DNA of 64,000 nucleotides from Desulfomonile tiedjei (lineage in GTDB: Bacteria > Desulfobacterota > Desulfomonilia > Desulfomonilales > Desulfomonilaceae), in contig JACRDF010000010.1 in NCBI GenBank assembly GCA_016212925.1, forward strand, positions 1-64,000, in the 5' to 3' direction. Both the position numbers and the translations under genes were made by a program. The notes under the pieces were generated by a model that did no database searches, had not been told where the DNA came from, and was given only the letters and a program-made list of their open reading frames with translations. Shown here in pieces: positions 52,042-61,031 of this stretch. Each line of letters begins with the position of its first letter. Position 1 is the first letter of the stretch.

Positions 52042-52305
52042 ATGTTCGATCGTACAGACGACGCCACAGTGACCACGGCACCTGACGCCACTATCACTGT
52101 AGATACAACCACGACAGCAGATAGACCTGACTATGGAATTTTCTCAAGAGCCTCGATAACCAGTGCAGATGGCACCGCGACAGTGGTCGTTCCCTTGAGG
52201 CGCGGCAAATTGACTCTGGAGACTGACACAGAGTTGCTCGCTGCCTGGGCCATAGATAACGCCGCCAGCGCTGTGACCACAGAAGCAAAGAAACATAAAC
52301 CTTAA
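52042..52305 (+). CDS. Hypothetical Thr-rich element protein
   Basis: 87 residues; GGAGG 9 nt upstream of ATG. N-terminal third is Asp/Thr-rich ('ATVTTAPDATITVDTTTTAD'), the rest has strand-like segments. Family not known. Followed 14 bp later by the hairpins at 52319-52419. Confidence 0.45.
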   Translation: MFDRTDDATVTTAPDATITVDTTTTADRPDYGIFSRASITSADGTATVVVPLRRGKLTLETDTELLAAWAIDNAASAVTTEAKKHKP

Positions 52306-52318
52306 CACTTGCCTATTG

Positions 52319-52419
52319 CCGCGAGTTTCTCCTGTCTCGCGGCAGGAGGGGATTTCAGCAAGCGGGGTCTTTCACTCCTTTCACCCTGCTTTCCCTCCCA
52401 CCAAACTGAAATCCCCTCC
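52319..52419. terminator. Two nested inverted repeats, terminator-like
   Basis: CCGCGAG/CTCGCGG (52319-52325 and 52336-52342) is followed by GGAGGGGATTTCAG (52345-52358) whose exact complement CTGAAATCCCCTCC is at 52406-52419 and is followed by 'atatttttg'. The second is a 14-bp stem with a 47-nt loop. It divides the early regulatory block from the terminase block. Confidence 0.5.
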
Positions 52420-52473
52420 ATATTTTTGTTTATTGTCTCAGGGCCGGTAGACGTTGAATTGGACGAGTAAAAT

Positions 52474-52614
52474 ATGTTGAAAGTCAAATTGACCTTAATA
52501 TTAGTGCTTGGCATCCTGCCAAGCGTAATAGTTGGTTTGCTGGTTAATATAGAGAGCGCATTACTTATATTTATGGGTTTTCTCGTAGGGTTCTCACCAG
52601 GACTACTGAGGTGA
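52474..52614 (+). CDS. Small membrane protein
   Basis: A 46-residue ORF (ATG 52474) with two hydrophobic stretches 'LTLILVLGILPSVIVGLLV' and 'LLIFMGFLVGFSPGLL'. The stop overlaps the next start GTGA. It resembles a phage small membrane protein in topology, but no family is recognised. It precedes the RuvC and terminase genes. Confidence 0.5.
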   Translation: MLKVKLTLILVLGILPSVIVGLLVNIESALLIFMGFLVGFSPGLLR

Positions 52615-53027
52615 GTATGGACATAGAAAACTTAGAACAGCAATTCGCTACTCTGTCAGCAGCGATCTCTTCCTTTCTTCAGGGCAACGAACCCTCCACG
52701 AAGAGTCAATTCTTTGGCTATGTCGCCATAAGCACCAAACTCGAACTCAAACTCATATCCCTCAAAACAGAGCTATCCCTGGCTCTTGCAGATACGAGAG
52801 CGGAGTTTGACAGGCAGTTAAGGGAACTCAATAGCCATCTACCTGATAAATCAACACGGGACGCCAGAGACAGACTTCGGTGGGAACCAGTTCCTCTTGA
52901 TTTGCGCCAGACGATGGAAACTCTGGAGACTTACATTTCAGCTCTTGAGGACTACAAATGGCTACTCCAGGGGCAGAAGAAGACGTTTGAAAGGTTTGTG
53001 CAGCACATTGGAGGTCAAGAATTTTGA
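52611..53027 (+). CDS. Coiled-coil element protein
   Basis: 138 residues, start GTG 52611 (GTGA overlap with the previous stop). Mainly helical ('LKLISLKTELSLALADTRAE', 'LRQTMETLETYISALEDYKW'), charged, no membrane segment. Family not known. Its stop overlaps the RuvC start. Confidence 0.5.
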   Translation: MSMDIENLEQQFATLSAAISSFLQGNEPSTKSQFFGYVAISTKLELKLISLKTELSLALADTRAEFDRQLRELNSHLPDKSTRDARDRLRWEPVPLDLRQTMETLETYISALEDYKWLLQGQKKTFERFVQHIGGQEF

Positions 53028-53587
53028 TCGTCATTGCTCTCGATCTCTCACTCACTTGCACCGGCATGGCTGTTTACAACAGTGGCAACCGAGATTGGAC
53101 AAGCATCAAGACCTCACCAAAAATGCTGCGCCATGAGCGTTATCAACAGATCGCAGTTACAGTGGTCAACGCAGCTTCCAAAGGCAGTTTAGCTTTTCTT
53201 GAGGATTACGCCTACGGTGTAGGACCAGCGGCGTCACAACTCTCAACTCTTTCAGAACTAGGTGGAGTCGTTAAGTACAGGTTATGGCAAGCAACTGGCA
53301 TTTATCCAATAGCCATTGCTCCTGCAACCATCAAAAAGTTCGTTACAGGAAAAGGCAACAGTAAGAAAGAGCAAATGCTCCTCCACGTCTATAAGAAATA
53401 TGGCTTGGAGTTCGCTACTAATGACGAGTGTGACGCCTATTGCCTCCTAGACCTCGCCTTAACTGCCTTGGGACATTCTCACCGCGACCTTAACCAGAAA
53501 GAACAAGAGGCGGTGAGTGTGGTTCAACAACTGCTCAGGGCGCAGAAGATTCTGAACCTTGTGGCAAATTTGCCCTCACACAAATAA
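53024..53587 (+). CDS. RuvC-like Holliday junction resolvase (phage type)
   Basis: The 187-residue protein has the RNase H-fold resolvase pattern: Asp7 in 'VIALDLSLTCTG', Glu60 in 'LAFLEDYAYG', a C-terminal Asp pair in 'NDECDAYCLLDLAL' (Asp134/137/143), and a helix 'ATIKKFVTGKGNSKKEQML', typical of RuvC. It resolves four-way junctions in recombination or DNA packaging. TTG start overlaps the previous stop. It directly precedes the terminase genes, as in many phages. Confidence 0.85.
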   Translation: MIVIALDLSLTCTGMAVYNSGNRDWTSIKTSPKMLRHERYQQIAVTVVNAASKGSLAFLEDYAYGVGPAASQLSTLSELGGVVKYRLWQATGIYPIAIAPATIKKFVTGKGNSKKEQMLLHVYKKYGLEFATNDECDAYCLLDLALTALGHSHRDLNQKEQEAVSVVQQLLRAQKILNLVANLPSHK

Positions 53588-53590
53588 TAC

Positions 53591-54439
53591 ATGCCCCCCA
53601 AAAAACCATCTCCTATACCAGCAATAGCAGCAGACGATCCTGAACTCATAGCCAAACTCAGGCTCGTAACCCACCCTCCAAAGAAAAAGGCAATTCTTCT
53701 CGACGGCCTATCAGACGAGCAGCTAGTCCAGGTCTACACAATGTTGTCCAATGGGCACGAGAAACGACGTATTGCCAAGATCATGCAAGAAACGTGGGGG
53801 CGCTTCCCCACTCACAGCCAGAAGGGTATTGAAAGCGCGTTAGGTAAATTCGCGGTAGCTACGATTGGACACAGGCGAGACTTCGTACACAAGACTAAGG
53901 GACGCCGGTCGTCAGGTGAAAAAAGGGCCTTAGAAAGGATTCGCAAACAAGAGCGTTTAATTCGGGCCAAACTCGATGAGATCAAAGAATTAGGCAACCT
54001 TATCTTTGACCTAAAAGACGAGTTTGAGCTGTGGCGAGAAACGGCACGATCACAGGGGCAGCCACTCAAATATGTTTCAGATACAGCACGCTTAATTTTG
54101 GACGCTCTTGATCGCTATGTTGATTTGAGACAGAAACTCGGATTGTTAGATATTCGGCCCAAACAGATTGACGTCAATGTGAGGCAAGCCTCCATTCTCC
54201 TTCACCAAACAGTCGAACAACCCGACCAGATTACAGACCTTCTCTCCTCCTTCAAAACTGAACTTGAATTGATAGCAGGTCCGGTCCCAGACGCTTCGGA
54301 GCCAGAGACCGCTGAAAAGGCCATAGATATTGAAACTGACTTACTCACAGAAGTATGTCAGCCGCGAACAAGCGATTCAATTATTGACGAAATTAGCGAC
54401 TCAGAATGGATCGAGCCACAAAGGCCGCCAGATAGTTGA
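53591..54439 (+). CDS. Probable terminase small subunit or DNA-binding partner
   Basis: The 282-residue protein is helical with an HTH-like N-terminal part ('DEQLVQVYTMLSNGHEKRRIAKIMQ', 'SALGKFAVATIGHRRDF') and a coiled coil ('RALERIRKQERLIRAKLDEI'). Its position between the RuvC gene and the large terminase and its overlap of 110 bp with it fit a small terminase. Sequence alone does not prove the family. Confidence 0.5.
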   Translation: MPPKKPSPIPAIAADDPELIAKLRLVTHPPKKKAILLDGLSDEQLVQVYTMLSNGHEKRRIAKIMQETWGRFPTHSQKGIESALGKFAVATIGHRRDFVHKTKGRRSSGEKRALERIRKQERLIRAKLDEIKELGNLIFDLKDEFELWRETARSQGQPLKYVSDTARLILDALDRYVDLRQKLGLLDIRPKQIDVNVRQASILLHQTVEQPDQITDLLSSFKTELELIAGPVPDASEPETAEKAIDIETDLLTEVCQPRTSDSIIDEISDSEWIEPQRPPDS

Positions 54440-56444
54440 GAAATACGTCGAATCCATACCGGCTGACAGCAACGGCAACATACGATTAGACCAGATTTAT
54501 GGTCTGCTTGATAACCTCCAAAGAGCGGTGTCTGAGGGGGACGCCTCTTTCTTACAGCAAAAGCGCGGCTATAAGTTTACTCGCGTTGTTGACGTTATAG
54601 AATTCTGTGAAAGCAAAGGATTCTTCAGCGCCAAGCGTGAGATATGGCCCTCAACAAAAGACTCTCTATGGAAAATATTTCATGGCGACCCTGAACCTCT
54701 CGAAGTCGTCCTTACAGGCAGTGCTGGCTCTGGTAAGTCTTCAGTAGTTGTCTACGCCTTCGGGTATATGTCCTACCTCTTAGGCTCTTTGCACTCTCCA
54801 CACGCCGAATTCGATTTGATGCCTTCCAGCATCATACACCTCGCCATTCAGTCTCGCACTCAAGACATAGCTCAGGACGCCATTTTTCGCAAACTCAAGT
54901 GGTACGTGGACGAATCCCCCTGGTTCAATGAGTTCTTTCCCCGCAAAAAAGACATCAACAACAAGATCATCTTCGTTGGTAGCAATATTGAAATTATCAC
55001 TCTGACCGGCAACACAGACAGCGGGTTAGGCAAAGATATTATCGCTTGCGCCATAACAGAAGCAGGCTTCTTTGACGTTGTCAAAGGGTCAGTTAAACTT
55101 CAACACAGTGACAAGCAGATTTGGGACGGGGCAAACGAGGCATATACCGTCTTAAAGAACCGCATGGAAACAAGGTTCAGTAGACCTGATGGTGGTTATT
55201 GGGGCAAACTGTTCATAGATTCCTCGGCAAATTACGAAGGTGATTTCACAGATCGCAAGGTTGAGCAAGCCCGCACTGACAAGAGCATTCTCGTCATAAA
55301 CAGAAAACTATGGGAGAGCAAGCCAGGTTATCCTCCAGACGAGCCACGATTCCTCGTCCAGTTGCCCACTGACTCATCACCGGCGCGTCTCTTAAACTCT
55401 ATTCAGGAAACAGACGATTACTCGCCTGAGATCGATCCTGCTCTCCTAGACAACGACGAGTATCTGGAGCAAGAGCTGGGTGCCATTAGAGTTCCTGTGA
55501 GGCACCTCCAGAGGTTCAAGGACGACATAGAGCAGGCACTCAAAGACCTCGCTGGCATCAGGTCAGCAAAAACCTCACGTTTCATTCCATTTGGCGACAA
55601 GATCTCTCTCGCATCAACCTCCTTCAACGAAAGAACCCGCGGCGAACAGATATTCCTCCTCGACAACGTCTCACTTCGGGACTTGTTTGGCACAGGTGGA
55701 GAGGACGTGGACTGGTCGAAACTTATCAACTACCACTACCTCGAACAGATCAACATGGGAGGCGAGTTTAATTTCTCGGTCCACGTTGACGCCTCACTGA
55801 GTGGGGACGCCACGGGCATCGCCTTTACCAGGATCATTGACACAGTGTTAGTGGATAAGTCTCAGGTCTATAATCAGGCAGCGGGACAGTTGGAAACGAT
55901 AGAAAACGCAGAAATGGCAGTTTACTGCGTTGACGGTCTTCTCAGGATATTTGCACGGGCCGGTGAGCATATTGAACTCAAGGTCATCCAAAACCTGATT
56001 CTCCACCTGAAAGAATATATCACTATCAAATATGCCTCGGCAGATTGGATGGATTTGCAGTTTGCTCTCCAGGAATGGCGGAACAGAGGCATCCCATACG
56101 TACAGCCTGTTAGTGTTGATAAGTCGCCAGCCTCCTATTTTACGCTCAAGAATGCGATTAGAGACGAGCGTGTGTTGTGGCCTTACCACGAGGTCATGGA
56201 TCGAGAGGCTCGTAGGCTCCAACGAATTATTAAAGGCGGCAGGATTCAAATAGACCACCCCAGCGGGACTACTGAATCCAAAGACGTTATTGACGCTATC
56301 GCCGCGACAGTGGGAGTCCTGTCCAGGACTGAGGCAAGAATAAGACTAATGGAAAAAAAGGAGCAGGAGGAGGTTGGGGACGAAATTGACCAAGCACCTC
56401 GCCGGCGAGTCTATCACAGCAGGCGTGGTGGTAGGAGATACTGA
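54330..56444 (+). CDS. terL: Phage terminase large subunit
   Basis: The protein (704 residues from TTG 54330) packages DNA with an ATPase and a nuclease domain. Walker A is 'GSAGSGKSS' at ~130-138. Walker B-like segment 'IIACAITEAGFFD' carries the catalytic Glu. The RNase H-fold nuclease domain has Asp residues in 'VHVDASLSGDATGIAF', 'YASADWMDLQFALQ' and 'KDVIDAIAATVG'. The start is uncertain: 54330 gives a 110-bp overlap with the previous gene and no ribosome site, and the next internal starts are weaker. No portal or capsid gene follows within the window. Confidence 0.85.
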   Translation: MKLTYSQKYVSREQAIQLLTKLATQNGSSHKGRQIVEKYVESIPADSNGNIRLDQIYGLLDNLQRAVSEGDASFLQQKRGYKFTRVVDVIEFCESKGFFSAKREIWPSTKDSLWKIFHGDPEPLEVVLTGSAGSGKSSVVVYAFGYMSYLLGSLHSPHAEFDLMPSSIIHLAIQSRTQDIAQDAIFRKLKWYVDESPWFNEFFPRKKDINNKIIFVGSNIEIITLTGNTDSGLGKDIIACAITEAGFFDVVKGSVKLQHSDKQIWDGANEAYTVLKNRMETRFSRPDGGYWGKLFIDSSANYEGDFTDRKVEQARTDKSILVINRKLWESKPGYPPDEPRFLVQLPTDSSPARLLNSIQETDDYSPEIDPALLDNDEYLEQELGAIRVPVRHLQRFKDDIEQALKDLAGIRSAKTSRFIPFGDKISLASTSFNERTRGEQIFLLDNVSLRDLFGTGGEDVDWSKLINYHYLEQINMGGEFNFSVHVDASLSGDATGIAFTRIIDTVLVDKSQVYNQAAGQLETIENAEMAVYCVDGLLRIFARAGEHIELKVIQNLILHLKEYITIKYASADWMDLQFALQEWRNRGIPYVQPVSVDKSPASYFTLKNAIRDERVLWPYHEVMDREARRLQRIIKGGRIQIDHPSGTTESKDVIDAIAATVGVLSRTEARIRLMEKKEQEEVGDEIDQAPRRRVYHSRRGGRRY

Positions 56445-56447
56445 TAA

Positions 56448-56999
56448 TTGATAGATCCTGACAATGAATTGGTAAGGCAGGCACGTCTAGGTTCTCAGGA
56501 CGCGTGGACACAATTGTACGAGCGTTACCGGAGACCACTGGCGTCTATGGTCTATTCGATCCTGCGAGATTACTGGGAGTCAGAGGACTTAGTTCAGGAC
56601 ACTTTCGTAAAGGCTTTCTGCAACCTCTCCACGTTCAATGGTGACTCTGCCTTTTCCACATGGTTGATACGAATTGCACTCAATACAGCGCAGAATAGAT
56701 ACCAATATCTCCACACGAGAGGACATTACGCAGACCTGCCTGAAAGAGACGAACGGGCCTGTGAGAGCAATATTGAGGACACCTATATCAGTGACGAGAC
56801 TGTGGGGATCGTTGAGGACCTATTCAATGACTTCGACCCCGAAAGGGCTGAAATTCTACGCCTTAGATTCATTCAGGAACATGGATACGAAGAGATAGCC
56901 TCCACCCTAAACATGCCTCTTGGCACAGTAAAGACACACCTGCATAGATCCAAGAAAGTCTTGTGTGAACGCCTCCAAGTTCTTGGCTTGCACTGCTAG
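56448..56999 (+). CDS. ECF-type sigma factor of the element
   Basis: The 183-residue protein is a group 4 sigma factor. Region 2 is 'DLVQDTFVKAFCNLSTFNG' with 'AFSTWLIRIALNTAQNRY', and region 4 'EILRLRFIQEHGYEEIASTL', then 'GTVKTHLHRSKKVLCERL'. No anti-sigma gene is adjacent. It may drive late genes, as a second sigma factor next to the terminase. It begins at TTG 56448, 3 bp after the terminase stop. Confidence 0.88.
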   Translation: MIDPDNELVRQARLGSQDAWTQLYERYRRPLASMVYSILRDYWESEDLVQDTFVKAFCNLSTFNGDSAFSTWLIRIALNTAQNRYQYLHTRGHYADLPERDERACESNIEDTYISDETVGIVEDLFNDFDPERAEILRLRFIQEHGYEEIASTLNMPLGTVKTHLHRSKKVLCERLQVLGLHC

Positions 57000-57088
57000 T
57001 TATCACGCCTAGTTACCTCGTTGGTACATCTTGTCGGCACTTCTTGTCTTTCCGGTAGCAATTCAATTTTCAATATTTGGAGCGACGT

Positions 57089-58357
57089 ATGAGTGAGATC
57101 ATAAAGATTCCAGTTTCTGACGTTGTGTTTCGAGAGGACGTTTACCCTAGGATTAAGCACGATCCTGTCACGGTTCAGAAATATGCTGAGGACCTGGAGG
57201 TCCTGCCCGCAATAGAGGTGAACCAGCATAAGGAGATCATCGACGGTTGGCACAGGTGGACTGCCCATAAGAAAGCGAAAGCCGAATATATCGATGTTGC
57301 CATTACACAGACCAACAGCGATTGCCATCTTCTTGAATTAGCCATTCAGAGAAACGCCTCTCACGGTCTCCAGTTGAGTCAGGACGACAAGCGCAGTATG
57401 GCGCGCAGGATTTACCATCTCACACCTGAACGAGAGCGGGACACAAAGAAACGTGAGTTAGCTGCTCTCCTCTCAGTGAGTGAGCGGACGGTACGCGGCT
57501 GGTTGTCCAATATAGACAAAGACGCTCGTGAGGACAGGAAACGGCGCATATTTGACGCTTGGCTATCTTGCCATACTCAGGAGGAGATAGCAGAACAAGA
57601 GAATGTTACTAAGTCAGTGGTCAATGAAATTTGTTCGGAAATGGCAAACTTGCCAGAAGCGAACAAACCTGTCGCCTCTCACCTAGTTGACTTTACACCA
57701 CCTCTCTATAACGTCTGGACCTTCCAGAAAAAGACAAACAATGTCTCTCACTTCGGCAACAGTGAGGTCACCATTGTTGATAACCTGCTCTATCTCTACA
57801 CTCAGCCTTTTGAAATTGTGCTCGATCCATTCGCCGGTGGGGGCTCCACCATTGATATTTGCAAGAAGCGGTTCAGAAGATACTGGGTCAGTGACCGGCT
57901 GCCAATACCTGAGCGAGAACATGAGATAAGACGGTGGGACATAACTGATGGTCCGCCTCCGGTTCCAAGGTGGAAAGACGTTCGTTTGGTGTACCTCGAT
58001 CCTCCTTACTGGAAACAAGCGGAGAGCCAATACAGCACAGATGAATCTGACTTGGCCAATATGTCTCTGGACGAATTCAACAGATCGTTATCAGGTCTGG
58101 TCAACGCACTGTCTAAGAAACTCCACGCAGGTAGTCATATAGCCTTATTGATCCAACCAACACAGTGGCGGGCTCCTGACAAACAATACACCGACCACGT
58201 AGCGGACATGCTCAGGTCTGTTGATCTTCCTATCAGCATGCGTGTGCAGTGTCCTTACCAGAGCGAGCAATGCACACCTCAGATGGTTGAATGGGCAAAA
58301 GCAAACCGGCAATTGCTTGTGCTGAGCAGAGAATTGGTAATCTGGGAGATACTGTGA
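57089..58357 (+). CDS. ParB-like domain fused to a DNA methyltransferase
   Basis: Start at ATG 57089 (GGAG 7 nt upstream). The 422-residue protein has a ParB/Srx N-terminal domain ('IIDGWHRWTAHKKAKAEYID', 'LLELAIQRNASHGLQLSQDD'), an HTH part ('LAALLSVSERTVRGWLSNID'), then an N4/N6 methylase domain. That domain shows motif I 'VLDPFAGGGSTIDICKK', motif IV 'VYLDPPYWKQ' and a target-recognition region between. Such ParB-MTase fusions occur in phages and modify element DNA. The stop overlaps the next start (TGATG). Confidence 0.85.
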   Translation: MSEIIKIPVSDVVFREDVYPRIKHDPVTVQKYAEDLEVLPAIEVNQHKEIIDGWHRWTAHKKAKAEYIDVAITQTNSDCHLLELAIQRNASHGLQLSQDDKRSMARRIYHLTPERERDTKKRELAALLSVSERTVRGWLSNIDKDAREDRKRRIFDAWLSCHTQEEIAEQENVTKSVVNEICSEMANLPEANKPVASHLVDFTPPLYNVWTFQKKTNNVSHFGNSEVTIVDNLLYLYTQPFEIVLDPFAGGGSTIDICKKRFRRYWVSDRLPIPEREHEIRRWDITDGPPPVPRWKDVRLVYLDPPYWKQAESQYSTDESDLANMSLDEFNRSLSGLVNALSKKLHAGSHIALLIQPTQWRAPDKQYTDHVADMLRSVDLPISMRVQCPYQSEQCTPQMVEWAKANRQLLVLSRELVIWEIL

Positions 58358-58746
58358 TGCGGGAATTGGGCCATGCGGCTGCATTGACGCCTTTTGGCAT
58401 CTGGATTCGAGAGAACTGCAAGCAGGTCCATCTAATAGTTACAAACTTGGACTATGTGTTGTTTGAGTATGATCTGCGGCGAATGATGCTTTTGGAGGAG
58501 AAACAATACTTTGGGCGCGTCCATAGGGGACAACAGTCCGTGTTCAAGATATTGGACCAGATATTGAGCGACCATGCCGCTTCCTATGATATTGACTATT
58601 GGGGATTTTACTTGCTGCAATTTCGTAGCGACGGCCATTTGCCGGGTCCTGACATGCGCCTGAACGGATACACTCTCACTGAGGAGGCACTGATACGCCA
58701 TCTTAATTTTGAGGAGCAGATCGTGCCTCCTCGGAAGATGAATTGA
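58357..58746 (+). CDS. Hypothetical protein between methylases
   Basis: 129 residues, ATG 58357 overlapping the previous stop; GGGAG 7 nt upstream. No family recognised ('HAAALTPFGIWIRENCKQVH', 'YDIDYWGFYLLQFRSDGH'). Possible methylase partner. Its stop (58744-58746) overlaps the next start. Confidence 0.5.
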   Translation: MRELGHAAALTPFGIWIRENCKQVHLIVTNLDYVLFEYDLRRMMLLEEKQYFGRVHRGQQSVFKILDQILSDHAASYDIDYWGFYLLQFRSDGHLPGPDMRLNGYTLTEEALIRHLNFEEQIVPPRKMN

Positions 58747-59681
58747 TGTCCAAAGGCTCTCTGGCGGAAGAATTTATCTTCCCTCCATTTACAGTACTCA
58801 ATGCACGCACAGGCGATTGGCAGAAAAGAAAGGCGGCATGGATAAACCTGGGTATTGAGTCTGAACTTGGACGTGATGTGATCTCTTGCGAGAGAACGGG
58901 TCATACCTGTGCAACAGAGAAACTGATGGACATTAAAGGAGGCTTTGGCAATCAGAGCCTTAGAGCGGGTGCGTCAGTCTTTGATCCAGTCCTCACAGAA
59001 CTCCTGCTTACTTGGTTCTGTCCTCGTGGCGGAGCTGTGCTTGATCCCTTTGCAGGCGGCAGTGTTCGCGGTGTAGTGGCTGCCTTGTTAGGGCTGAAAT
59101 ATGTAGGTATAGACCTGTCTCAGCATCAGATAGAAGCCAATGAAGCACAGTGGTCAACCATTTCAGCGTCAAACTATATTAACAACATACTTGGACGGTG
59201 CTTGTGCCAAAAACCGATCAAGCCACAGTGGATATGTGGAGACGCTGAGGACTCAAGAGTGCTTCTTAGTGAGAAGGTTGACTTCATTTTCACATGTCCA
59301 CCATACGGCAACCTTGAACGTTATACAGACGATCCACGGGACCTGAGTAGTATGAACAAGAGTAGTTTCTTTGACGCTTATCGGTCCATTATAGCAGATA
59401 CGATCTCACTGCTGAGAGACGATAGGTTTGCGTGTTTTGTGGTTGGTGATTTGCGGGATAGCCGCGGCAATTATTGGAACCTACCGGGACAAACAATAGC
59501 AGCATTTGAGGAGACTGGAGCCTGTTTGTACAACGAAGCTGTCTTGGTTACTCAAGTAGGCAGTCTACCTATTAGAGTAGGTAAGCAGTTCAGGACCTCG
59601 CGCAAGTTAGGCAAGACCCATCAAAATGTCCTGATTTTTCTGAAAGGCGACGCAAAGAAAGCGGCGCAGGTCTCCATTTGA
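58746..59681 (+). CDS. Phage-type DNA methyltransferase (ParB-associated class)
   Basis: The 311-residue protein begins 'MSKGSLAEEFIFPPFTVLNA', a start typical of phage DNA methylases ('FPPF.VL'). It has motif I 'VLDPFAGGSVRGVVAALLG', then 'YVGIDLSQHQIEAN', and the catalytic motif IV 'FTCPPYGNLERY'. It is a SAM-dependent DNA methyltransferase; the motif order matches the N4/N6 class. ATG 58746 is set by GGAAG 8 nt upstream. Confidence 0.88.
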   Translation: MSKGSLAEEFIFPPFTVLNARTGDWQKRKAAWINLGIESELGRDVISCERTGHTCATEKLMDIKGGFGNQSLRAGASVFDPVLTELLLTWFCPRGGAVLDPFAGGSVRGVVAALLGLKYVGIDLSQHQIEANEAQWSTISASNYINNILGRCLCQKPIKPQWICGDAEDSRVLLSEKVDFIFTCPPYGNLERYTDDPRDLSSMNKSSFFDAYRSIIADTISLLRDDRFACFVVGDLRDSRGNYWNLPGQTIAAFEETGACLYNEAVLVTQVGSLPIRVGKQFRTSRKLGKTHQNVLIFLKGDAKKAAQVSI

Positions 59682-59881
59682 CCTACTATTGTCCACCGAG
59701 ACATTGCAATAATGGACAGTCTGAGATCATTGCGCCTCCTAGCGGCGGCATTATTCTCGATCCTTTCAGTGGGTCAGGTTCGACGGCCGTCTTGTGCAAA
59801 GAGTCGGGCGTGGACTTCATTTGCGTTGAGAAGGAAGATGAGTATTGCGAGATTGCTGAGAGGCGCTTGATTGACTCTTGA
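59678..59881 (+). pseudogene. Second methylase C-terminal fragment
   Basis: 67 residues from TTG 59678, overlapping the previous stop by 4 bp. It carries only the end of an N4/N6 methylase: 'PPSGGIILDPFSGSGSTAV' (motif I) and 'CVEKEDEYCEIAERRL'. The catalytic motif IV and the 'TVKP' type stretch are missing. It may be a remnant of a broken methylase, or a small coupled subunit, which would be unusual. Confidence 0.5.
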
Positions 59882-59904
59882 AGAGAGACCATATGCCCTA
59901 TTTC

Positions 59905-60942
59905 CTACCTCCTACTTGATCTCAAAAGAGGGTGAACATTTTCTCTAAATTCCTCAATAACTTCCTCCCATTCGTCGGAGTCTTTAGAGTTTCTTAGGCC
60001 AAGTGCTTGAGCGCGGAATACACACGCAAATTGTGAGTTCATTTCGGGATCGGCTATCGTTCGCTTAATATCCCTGGGATCAGACAGTCCTTCACCTTTA
60101 TGTCTAGCTCTCTTCATTTCAGCGATAACCGTTTCTCTACCCGACCATTGGTGTCTGAACCACTGCTCCAAGGTTTGGCCGTCCTCAACGGTCTTATCCT
60201 TCATAATGTTCCAAAAGACCTTACCAGCCTCAAAAGCGAGCAAACTCTCTCGTTTGGCCGGGCTGTGCGAGAAGAAATGGTCTTTGAACTTGAGAGCACC
60301 ACCGTCGGCTGCTATTCCCTTGTCAGGCGGAATACCTACGAACTTTTTTTCAGAGGGCTGGCTCCCGTGAATGGGTTTACCAGTCGCATTTCCCCATATA
60401 AAAGTCTTACCCCCAACCACTGGTCTGGGCTTTTCGCCCCAGGCGAACTGGCCGTGAGCATTATCCAACGTACGTAGGAAATTTGCATTTCCAGCGATCA
60501 TCCAATTCCTTAGTTTCTGGTCCTCCCATGAGTCAAAACCAGCTTGGACGATCATCTTCTGCCGTTCATCCCATTCAAGCTTACCTGTAAATGCGGCAGG
60601 GTTAATTAATCTTGAAGGAGGCACAATTCCGGCGGAGGGTCGGTCAGGGGCGCGAGTTCTTGGTGCATCCACACTGGCTGGCACGTTCGCTCTATGAGAG
60701 CCAACGATCTGGCCATCTTCTTTGCCGATCACCATAAACGAATGCCAGCCCGGTGTAACTTTTGTCGAGCAGGCTGACTTGGCCGCGGCCGTGCACGCAA
60801 AGACCCCGTCCACATAGAGGTCAACCGCAAATCGACGATCATTATACACCGTGTATGCCTCCAATGCATTTTGAGCTTGAACCTCAAAGTGTCCCAAAAC
60901 CATGATTAAAATGGCTGCTGTCAATGGTCCGATCTGTCTCAT
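59905..60942 (-). CDS. Exported protein of the element's minus-strand block
   Basis: Family not recognised. The 345-residue protein has signal peptide 'PLTAAILIMVLGHFEVQAQN'. An N-terminal strand-rich domain follows ('AYTVYNDRRFAVDLYVDGVF', 'CSTKVTPGWHSFMVIG'), resembling PEGA-type surface domains, then a Pro-rich linker, and a helical C-terminal domain ('SKDSDEWEEVIEEFRENVHP'). It is convergent with the methylase fragment, 24 bp apart. It is likely cargo, not phage structural. Confidence 0.5.
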   Translation of the reverse strand: MRQIGPLTAAILIMVLGHFEVQAQNALEAYTVYNDRRFAVDLYVDGVFACTAAAKSACSTKVTPGWHSFMVIGKEDGQIVGSHRANVPASVDAPRTRAPDRPSAGIVPPSRLINPAAFTGKLEWDERQKMIVQAGFDSWEDQKLRNWMIAGNANFLRTLDNAHGQFAWGEKPRPVVGGKTFIWGNATGKPIHGSQPSEKKFVGIPPDKGIAADGGALKFKDHFFSHSPAKRESLLAFEAGKVFWNIMKDKTVEDGQTLEQWFRHQWSGRETVIAEMKRARHKGEGLSDPRDIKRTIADPEMNSQFACVFRAQALGLRNSKDSDEWEEVIEEFRENVHPLLRSSRR

Positions 60943-61031
60943 TTCTTCTCCCTCCCCATCTACGTGGTTCGGAGTAATGCAGCATAATAATCTCTACGGA
61001 AGATGTCGTCACGCTCGCCAATTCCCCCCCC

